Assembly: GCF_947503415.1 (NCBI RefSeq)
Contig: NZ_CANNDS010000005.1
Coordinates: forward strand, 247,165 to 311,164
DNA: 64,000 bases
Source: an uncultured Tateyamaria sp.
GTDB taxonomy: Bacteria > Pseudomonadota > Alphaproteobacteria > Rhodobacterales > Rhodobacteraceae
Reading direction: 5' to 3'
Shown: positions 58,852 through 64,000 of the stretch, piece after piece
How positions within the stretch are numbered: position 1 is the stretch's first letter
How the letters are laid out: the number at the start of each line of letters is the position of its first letter
Notes under the pieces: generated by a model
The model's database searches: none
Told to the model about the DNA's origin: nothing
What the model saw: only the letters and a program-made list of their open reading frames with translations
Program-made: the position numbers and the translations under genes

Positions 58852-60054
58852 ATGTCCCGCCCCAAACTGGAGGTCGCGGATATCTTCCGCGCCCATGGGC
58901 CTGCCTACCGCCATGAACACGCAGGGCATCTGAACCTGCCGCAGTTGAAGGTGATGTCTGCGATCGAGGCATGCCGGACCGCCGCCCTCGGCGGTCACGT
59001 AGCGGCCTGCACCAAGTGCGGTCACCAGCACGTTGCCTACAACTCGTGCCGCAACCGGCATTGCCCGAAGTGCCAAGGGGCCGCGTCGCGGGACTGGATG
59101 CAGGCGCGTATCGAGGACCTGTTGCCGGTCGAGTATTTCCACGTTGTCTTTACCCTGCCGGCTCAGATCGCGGACATCGCGCATCAAAACAAGGCGGCGG
59201 TCTATGGCTTGCTGTTCAAGGCATCCGCAGAGACCCTTCTGACCATTGCCGCCGATCCGAAGCATCTCGGGGCCCGGATCGGCATGACCAGCGTGCTGCA
59301 CACATGGGGCTCGGCGATGACCCATCACCCGCACGCCCATGTCATCGTGCCAGGTGGCGGGCTGTCGCCGGATGGCACCCGATGGATCGCCAGCCGCCCG
59401 GGGTTCTTCCTGCCGGTGAAGGTCCTGTCGCGGCTCTATCGGCGTCTGTTCATCGAAGGATTGGTCAGGCTGCACAAAGCAGGCAAGCTGGCGTTCTTCG
59501 GCGATCTGTCGAAGCTGGCTGATCCCGACACCTTCCAGTCCCATCTCTCGCCGCTGCGCAAGGTCGACTGGGTCGTCTACGCCAAGCCCCCATTCGGCGG
59601 CCCGGAGGCGGTCCTGGCCTATCTCAGCCGATACACCCACCGCGTCGCGATCTCGAACCACCGCCTCATCAGCGCGGATACCCGCACCGTGGCTTTCCGG
59701 TGGAAGGACTACCGGATCAAGCGCGGGGACCGGATGAAGGTCATGCGCCTGCCCACGTCCGAGTTCATCCGCCGGTTCCTCACCCATGTCCTGCCGTCCG
59801 GCTTCCACCGGATCCGGCACACAGGCTTCCTGGCCAATGGTATCCGCCGCAACAGGATCGAGAAGATCAGATGCCTGATCAACACGGAGCGAGAGCCGGA
59901 TCAGACGACCGGCAAAGACGGGCGTGCCGATGCCGACGAGCAAGGCCTGAACCGGAAATGCCCCAGATGCGGCGGCGCGATGCGCATCATCGAAACCTTC
60001 ACCCGCGGCCAGACTCCGAAATCCCGCGCGCCGCCATGGGGGGACGCCGCATGA
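58852..60054 (+). CDS. IS91-family HUH transposase
   Basis: A 400-residue IS91 transposase. The N-terminal zinc-binding region (CTKCG, CRNRHCPKC) is followed by the HUH motif HHPHAHVIV and a single catalytic tyrosine in YLSRYTHR. It makes a single-strand nick at the element end for rolling-circle transfer. The start at 58852 was chosen at MSRPKLEV; the upstream frame overlaps the integrase. The gene appears intact. Confidence 0.92.
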   Translation: MSRPKLEVADIFRAHGPAYRHEHAGHLNLPQLKVMSAIEACRTAALGGHVAACTKCGHQHVAYNSCRNRHCPKCQGAASRDWMQARIEDLLPVEYFHVVFTLPAQIADIAHQNKAAVYGLLFKASAETLLTIAADPKHLGARIGMTSVLHTWGSAMTHHPHAHVIVPGGGLSPDGTRWIASRPGFFLPVKVLSRLYRRLFIEGLVRLHKAGKLAFFGDLSKLADPDTFQSHLSPLRKVDWVVYAKPPFGGPEAVLAYLSRYTHRVAISNHRLISADTRTVAFRWKDYRIKRGDRMKVMRLPTSEFIRRFLTHVLPSGFHRIRHTGFLANGIRRNRIEKIRCLINTEREPDQTTGKDGRADADEQGLNRKCPRCGGAMRIIETFTRGQTPKSRAPPWGDAA

Positions 60055-60645
60055 TCCACCCATCACACCCGGCCCCGCGGTCCCGACACGTCGGACCCGT
60101 CAGCGTGGCCATTCGACCAAAACCAGCATCGGAACGGGCCGATGACGGCGAAAAGAGATATCGATCCGCGACATTCGACCGGGGCAATCGACAGGCCGAC
60201 AGTCCTAAACGACAGCGGACCCGAAGTTCGGCGCACCGGTTGCCGAAGACCTGAAGCACAATCCCCATAGCACCGAAATCCGCCCGCGCTTTCCTCCTTG
60301 TCAGGTTTATCGCCGCTGGATGGCAAGCATCCAGCAGCCACAACCCTTAGACAAATCTGACATACCCTTTTTCCCGTCGAATGGCCGCTTCCGATAACAA
60401 TGAAGAGTTCCAAATCAGCCGTCAACGGTTGCAGTTTGCATGTATTCATCCTATGTGCAGATCATCTGAAAATGGAGATTTCATGTCCCGGTAAGGAAGG
60501 GAGGCAGCGCGCCTCCCGGAGCACATACAACGTCTAGAGCAGTTCCGTCACTTCGTATCTGACGGACAGATTTGTTGTGCACACTCTTTTCCTACCATTG
60601 GCGCCCAAACCTGACTTGGGCCAGAGACATGAAAGTGGACACCCT
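60055..60645. other. gene-free stretch between IS91 and rsgA, 591 bp
   Basis: No supported gene. The first ~200 bp may contain the IS91 end. The rest holds the rsgA promoter region. Confidence 0.4.
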
Positions 60646-61728
60646 ATGATAAGGGATTACTCAGACTTCCTTCCGCGTCGCACGCGCGACGCCGGATCAC
60701 ACGCCATACTCAGCCCTCTTCAGGCACTGGGATGGCAACCGTTTTTCGCCCAACAGATCAGCGTAGAGGATTTGTCAGCGACACCTCCCATTCGCATTGT
60801 TGAAGTGCATCGCAGTGGGCTGCACGCCCTCGGTGACGGCATCGATACGACCCTTCCTCCGAGGGCTGATGTAACTGTTGGGGACTGGCTGATGCTGGAT
60901 CCCTCGCACCCGCGATCCAGTCGGCTTCTCGAGCGCACAAGCCTCATCAAGCGGCGCGCGCCCGGCACCGACCGGCAGGAACAACTGATTGCGGCGAACA
61001 TTGATACGACCTTTATCGTCACGTCCTGCAATCAGGACTTCAAAGTGGCACGGCTGGAACGTTATGCCGCCCTGGCGTTTGAGGCACGGATCACGCCTGT
61101 CATCGTCCTTACAAAGACCGACCTTGTGACGGATGCGCAAAGCTACATCGACGCAGCGCGCTCGGTGTCAGAAATGATCGACGTGGTCGCACTTGACGCA
61201 CGCGGTTCTGCTCCGAAAATGGAACTAGCGGCCTGGTGCAAGCCGGGCAAGACGGTGGCGTTCCTCGGCTCATCCGGCGTTGGGAAATCAACCTTGGCCA
61301 ATGCGTTGCTCGAGAGCCAATCCATCGAGACCCAGACCATTCGCGAGGACGACGCAAAGGGTCGGCATACGACGACGCGGCGCGAGCTTCATGCGATGCC
61401 CAATGGCTGTCTGATCCTGGACACTCCGGGCATGCGGGAATTGCAGCTTACCGATGCGGCGGAAGGGATCAAGGATCTCTTTGCCGATGTTCAGGGGTTG
61501 GCCGCGCGGTGTCGATTCAACGACTGTCAGCACGAGACCGAGCCGGGATGCGCTGTTCTGAACGCCATTGATGAGGGCCTTCTTGATGCTGGCCGGCTTG
61601 GCAGATGGCGCAAGCTCATGGCCGAAGACGCGTTCAATTCCGCGAGCCTTGCGGAACGCAGGTTGCGCGACAAGGCGTTCGGCAAGATGGTTCGCGGTGT
61701 CAAAAAACTCAAAGATGTCAGGAGGTGA
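60646..61728 (+). CDS. rsgA: ribosome small subunit-dependent GTPase A (RsgA/YjeQ)
   Basis: A 360-residue circularly permuted GTPase that matures the 30S ribosomal subunit. N-terminal OB-like region; then G4 TKTDL precedes G1 GSSGVGKST and G3 DTPGMR, the permuted order; a C-terminal zinc motif has CRFNDCQHETEPGC. rsgA is normally chromosomal, so a plasmid copy is notable. The start at 60646 has only AAAGTGGA nearby. The VOC gene follows 4 bp later. Confidence 0.92.
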   Translation: MIRDYSDFLPRRTRDAGSHAILSPLQALGWQPFFAQQISVEDLSATPPIRIVEVHRSGLHALGDGIDTTLPPRADVTVGDWLMLDPSHPRSSRLLERTSLIKRRAPGTDRQEQLIAANIDTTFIVTSCNQDFKVARLERYAALAFEARITPVIVLTKTDLVTDAQSYIDAARSVSEMIDVVALDARGSAPKMELAAWCKPGKTVAFLGSSGVGKSTLANALLESQSIETQTIREDDAKGRHTTTRRELHAMPNGCLILDTPGMRELQLTDAAEGIKDLFADVQGLAARCRFNDCQHETEPGCAVLNAIDEGLLDAGRLGRWRKLMAEDAFNSASLAERRLRDKAFGKMVRGVKKLKDVRR

Positions 61729-61732
61729 GACG

Positions 61733-62485
61733 ATGACGCAGTCGAAAGCAGGTCAGATCGTATGGCATGACCTTTTCACATCGGACAGGGAGTGTTCGAT
61801 GGCATTCTACCAGCACGTTGCCAACTGGACGTACGAAGTCGAGCGGGCATCGGATTTTGCCTGGGGTGGCGGCGAGAAGGATTTCATCCTTGCCCTATCT
61901 GGTGACGAAGCTGGTGCCGGGTTGGCCGAGACGCCTGCCGAGCAGGAAAATGGCTGGACCGCATACATCGAAGTCCCCGATGTCGACGTAGCGATCAAAC
62001 GCGTCGGCACGCTCGGAGGTAAGATCGTTCGGGAGCCATTCGAAGTGCCGGGTGTCGGTCGCAATGCACTCGTCCGCGATCCGCTCGGTGCTCTAGTGGG
62101 GATTTCACTGTCTCGGCACAGCTTTCCTGTGCCGCGTCAGCAGTTCGGCCCAGAAGTGTACGTCAGCAACGGCACTGACTTCCCGCAAGCGTTCTATGCC
62201 GAACTCTTCGGATGGCAAGTCTCTCCCGCGACAGACAAGAATCGTGTCGCTCTCCTCGGACCTAGGGGCGTTCTTGTTGCAAACCAACATGCCGCGTCTT
62301 GGTCAGCCGGTTCAAACGCGGCTTGGGTCCCGTGCATCAAGGTTGCTTCAGTCTCTGATGCCTGCCGTACGGCCGAAACCAACGGGGCGCGTCCGGCTTC
62401 TGTGGTTATCAGCGGAGCTGTTCAAGCCCATAGCCCCATCCTGTGTGATCCAGACGGCGCGCCGTTTGCTCTTGGCATCGAATAG
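61733..62485 (+). CDS. VOC-family (glyoxalase/dioxygenase-like) protein
   Basis: A 250-residue protein of two VOC halves (residues ~1-125 and 130-250), as in CFP32-type proteins: WHDLFTSDRECSMAFYQHV and VYVSNGTDFPQAFYAELFGW open the two halves; VRDPLGALVGI and CDPDGAPFALGIE close them. The metal-binding residues are not fully clear, so the reaction is unknown. AGGAGG precedes the ATG. Likely co-transcribed with rsgA. Confidence 0.85.
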   Translation: MTQSKAGQIVWHDLFTSDRECSMAFYQHVANWTYEVERASDFAWGGGEKDFILALSGDEAGAGLAETPAEQENGWTAYIEVPDVDVAIKRVGTLGGKIVREPFEVPGVGRNALVRDPLGALVGISLSRHSFPVPRQQFGPEVYVSNGTDFPQAFYAELFGWQVSPATDKNRVALLGPRGVLVANQHAASWSAGSNAAWVPCIKVASVSDACRTAETNGARPASVVISGAVQAHSPILCDPDGAPFALGIE

Positions 62486-62523
62486 ACGACCAATTTCTAG
62501 CACTCGCCAGTTCTTCACAGGAA

Positions 62524-62553
62524 CTGCAGAGCGGACATTTGTCCGCTCTGCAG
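62524..62553. terminator. long perfect palindrome after VOC gene
   Basis: CTGCAGAGCGGACA, TT, TGTCCGCTCTGCAG: 14-bp perfect arms, 39 bp after the VOC stop. No T-run on the + strand, but the stem is strong. Could be a terminator or a member of a dispersed palindromic repeat. Confidence 0.5.
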
Positions 62554-62656
62554 CATCGGTCAAATAGGGCTCCTTTGAGACTTTCGCGGCGTCAACTTCG
62601 AAGGGCTGCATTCAGCTGTTGGCCAAAGGCAGCGCCTAGATTTTGTCGATGCCTAG

Positions 62657-62684
62657 GCTTCGGTAGGGTAGCTTCGGTAGGGTA
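62657..62684. repeat. tandem 14-bp duplication
   Basis: GCTTCGGTAGGGTA occurs twice in direct tandem. It is just beyond the end of the - strand TrbM-like gene. Confidence 0.7.
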
Positions 62685-62694
62685 GGGGGTTCAA

Positions 62695-63447
62695 TCAGTA
62701 GTTCACCTGCTCGAACCCATAATTCCCCTCGTAGTCGCGCCAATCCACGAACACAGAACGATGCCAGATGTTGGGACAGGACTCGCCCCAACGCTCGAGA
62801 CCAACGTGCGCCGCGGGCAGGGCGGTCGGCGACGAGCGTGACCACGAAAAGTCACCCTGGATTCCGTAGGTACCGAGCGAAACCACTGCCGTCCTGTTGC
62901 AGTCGCCATCCCGGCCCGATTCACGCTGTCTAGCGTAGCGCACGTCATAAACTCGGATTGAGCGGACGAAATTGAATTCTGGCCCACTGATGTCGATGTC
63001 GGCGCGTTCTTGAACGAACTGCAGCGCGAAGCCATCTGGGAGAGTATCGGGCGGTGTCGCGCCACCTCGAAAGACGGCTGGCATGACTTCGCTCCATAAG
63101 GATGTCTGTGGAAGAGGAGAAGAGTAGGGCAGGGGGGTCTCATCCCCTTCGTTCATGATGTCGTAGAGACGAGCGGCCGGACTTCGTTCCGCTCCTGGCG
63201 AATACGACGCCGCCATCGGACAGCGCCAGATCTGTAGAGGTGGCTCAACCGGCCAAGGCGTGATGCGGCGGATGAACTCGGCACGCGCTCGGGAGCAGGG
63301 GACGGATGCGGGCCATCCACCAGAAAGGCACAGAAGGATGGCGCAGTCGATCGGATAGGTCTGAGCACGGAGCCTGTCCGGGAACCCGACTGACATCAAA
63401 GAACCAAGCAGTGCGATCGTTGCGATGCGATTGACCAATTTGACCAT
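62695..63447 (-). CDS. TrbM-like secreted plasmid protein
   Basis: A 250-residue exported protein with a signal peptide (hydrophobic residues ~7-22, cleavage after RAQ). The mature N-terminus YPIDCAILLCLSGGWP...CSRARAEFIRRI resembles TrbM/KikA proteins of conjugative plasmids, which have paired cysteines in this region; the C-terminus has additional cysteines. The start at 63447 follows AAGGAG. Perhaps a mating-system accessory. Confidence 0.7.
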   Translation of the reverse strand: MVKLVNRIATIALLGSLMSVGFPDRLRAQTYPIDCAILLCLSGGWPASVPCSRARAEFIRRITPWPVEPPLQIWRCPMAASYSPGAERSPAARLYDIMNEGDETPLPYSSPLPQTSLWSEVMPAVFRGGATPPDTLPDGFALQFVQERADIDISGPEFNFVRSIRVYDVRYARQRESGRDGDCNRTAVVSLGTYGIQGDFSWSRSSPTALPAAHVGLERWGESCPNIWHRSVFVDWRDYEGNYGFEQVNY

Positions 63448-63566
63448 GTGGGCACTCCTTGGGACGTCGAGTTTCACCCAAGGTTACATCATTGATATAT
63501 TATTGTCACGTCATGTATATTATTGATGGCTGCCTGCGAGATAACGCTGCCCGTTTGTCAGTCTGC

Positions 63567-63812
63567 TTACTGCGGCGATCTTTTCGAAAGCGCTTCCAAA
63601 TACTCAAACACAGCATCCGCATTTGCAGTCCGTGCGTTCTCAAGGATCTCAGGTCGCAGGGGCGGATCAATCACCTCGGCTTCGCGCGCTTCGTAAAGCC
63701 ACAGGATCGAAAGCTCCGCTGTGTTCCACAGGTGCACTAAGCCGACGACACGGCCACCTGGCTCGGAAAGCAGCCGAGCAACCTTAACGCCTTCTTGCTT
63801 GTCCTCGCTCAC
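63567..63812 (-). CDS. small conserved plasmid protein
   Basis: An 81-residue soluble protein: LLSEPGGRVVGLVHLWNTAELSILWLYE is a compact beta domain; the C-terminus is helical. Similar short genes occur on Rhodobacteraceae plasmids as I recall. The start is a GTG overlapping the stop of a 16-codon frame (GGTGAG), so its start may be coupled to a leader. Function unknown. Confidence 0.6.
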   Translation of the reverse strand: MSEDKQEGVKVARLLSEPGGRVVGLVHLWNTAELSILWLYEAREAEVIDPPLRPEILENARTANADAVFEYLEALSKRSPQ

Positions 63813-64000
63813 CGTACTGGTGTGCTCCGGGCTCCCATTTCGGGCTTCGTGTTTGTCATCGCCTGTTTTCCGTACTGCTCAGTTGAGGGGTAGGGTGATT
63901 TTCGGCTGGGTGGCCTCTGCGCGTGGATTCTCAAGGTTCGTTGCGACAGTTTCCGCTATCTCAGTTTCATGAGTTCTTCCCTGAATGCTTCTGTCGGGGT

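Larger units (their letters stand above)
57969..60054 (+). mobile_element. IS91-family element (minimum extent)
   Basis: A tyrosine integrase gene followed 10 bp later by an IS91-type HUH transposase, a known IS91 arrangement. These elements move by rolling circle and have no terminal inverted or direct repeats, so the ends were not identified; boundaries given are those of the two genes. Confidence 0.75.

Noticed and set aside
1..64000. CRISPR array, rRNA or tRNA genes
   Set aside because: No regularly spaced repeats, cloverleaf-like or rRNA-like segments noticed on either strand, though no scan tool was run.

Overview
The window reads as part of a conjugative repABC-type megaplasmid (or chromid) of a Rhodobacteraceae / Roseobacter-group alphaproteobacterium. 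The evidence is a repA-repB-repC cassette (53.4-57.2 kb), a VirB-type type IV secretion cluster (1-5.2 kb), a VirD4 coupling protein with a VirD2-like relaxase and accessory factor (16.6-21.4 kb), and plasmid genes common in that family (ArdC, a long ParB-like protein, DUF3768, ScpB-DUF1403, a TrbM-like protein). No rRNA, tRNA or CRISPR array was seen.

Layout. 0-5.5 kb: virB8 (partial), virB9, virB10, virB11, two small genes, virB6 and a DUF551-like gene, all tightly coupled on the + strand. 5.8-15.4 kb: accessory metabolism and stress genes, including a transglutaminase-like protein, small zinc-ribbon and unknown proteins, a DUF1611 protein translationally coupled to a PLP racemase, a secreted cysteine-repeat protein, a Crp/Fnr regulator, CspA and several tiny conserved proteins. 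15.6-16.2 kb: a short tyrosine recombinase. 16.6-25.2 kb: DNA transfer and plasmid housekeeping genes on the - strand. 25.9-29.1 kb: a divergent HEPN-nuclease gene and a helicase / zinc-finger operon, apparently inserted between DUF3768 and ardC. 29.3-30.2 kb: ardC.

30.8-46.8 kb is the most striking part: a co-linear - strand array of about nine genes. In transcription order it encodes an XRE-type HTH fused to two tandem DNA methyltransferases, a HTH plus sensor-like domain protein, a PLD-SF2 helicase, a 65-aa protein, a zinc-hook Rad50/DndD-like ATPase, a 130-aa protein, a second protein with the same sensor-like domain, a 67-aa ORF, and a 1776-aa sacsin-type GHKL ATPase with a C-terminal DUF3883/nuclease-like domain. 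Overlapping starts and stops suggest one operon. It looks like a methylation-linked defence system that I cannot match to a named one. Next to it (47.1-49.8 kb) are a predicted PD-(D/E)xK nuclease, a PP2C phosphatase, and a nucleotidyltransferase / winged-helix pair resembling a type IV toxin-antitoxin.

49.9-57.4 kb is the plasmid backbone: ScpB and DUF1403, a dif-like site beside a tyrosine recombinase, ParDE, RepC with a probable antisense RNA, RepB, RepA and two parS-like palindromes. 58-60 kb is an IS91-family element (integrase plus HUH transposase). 60.6-63.8 kb carries a plasmid copy of rsgA, a VOC protein, a TrbM-like secreted protein and a small conserved gene.

Together the genes give replication and partition, addiction, multimer resolution, conjugation, anti-restriction and anti-phage functions, plus a modest stress and metabolic load. 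All functions are read from protein motifs and gene order; no database search was run.
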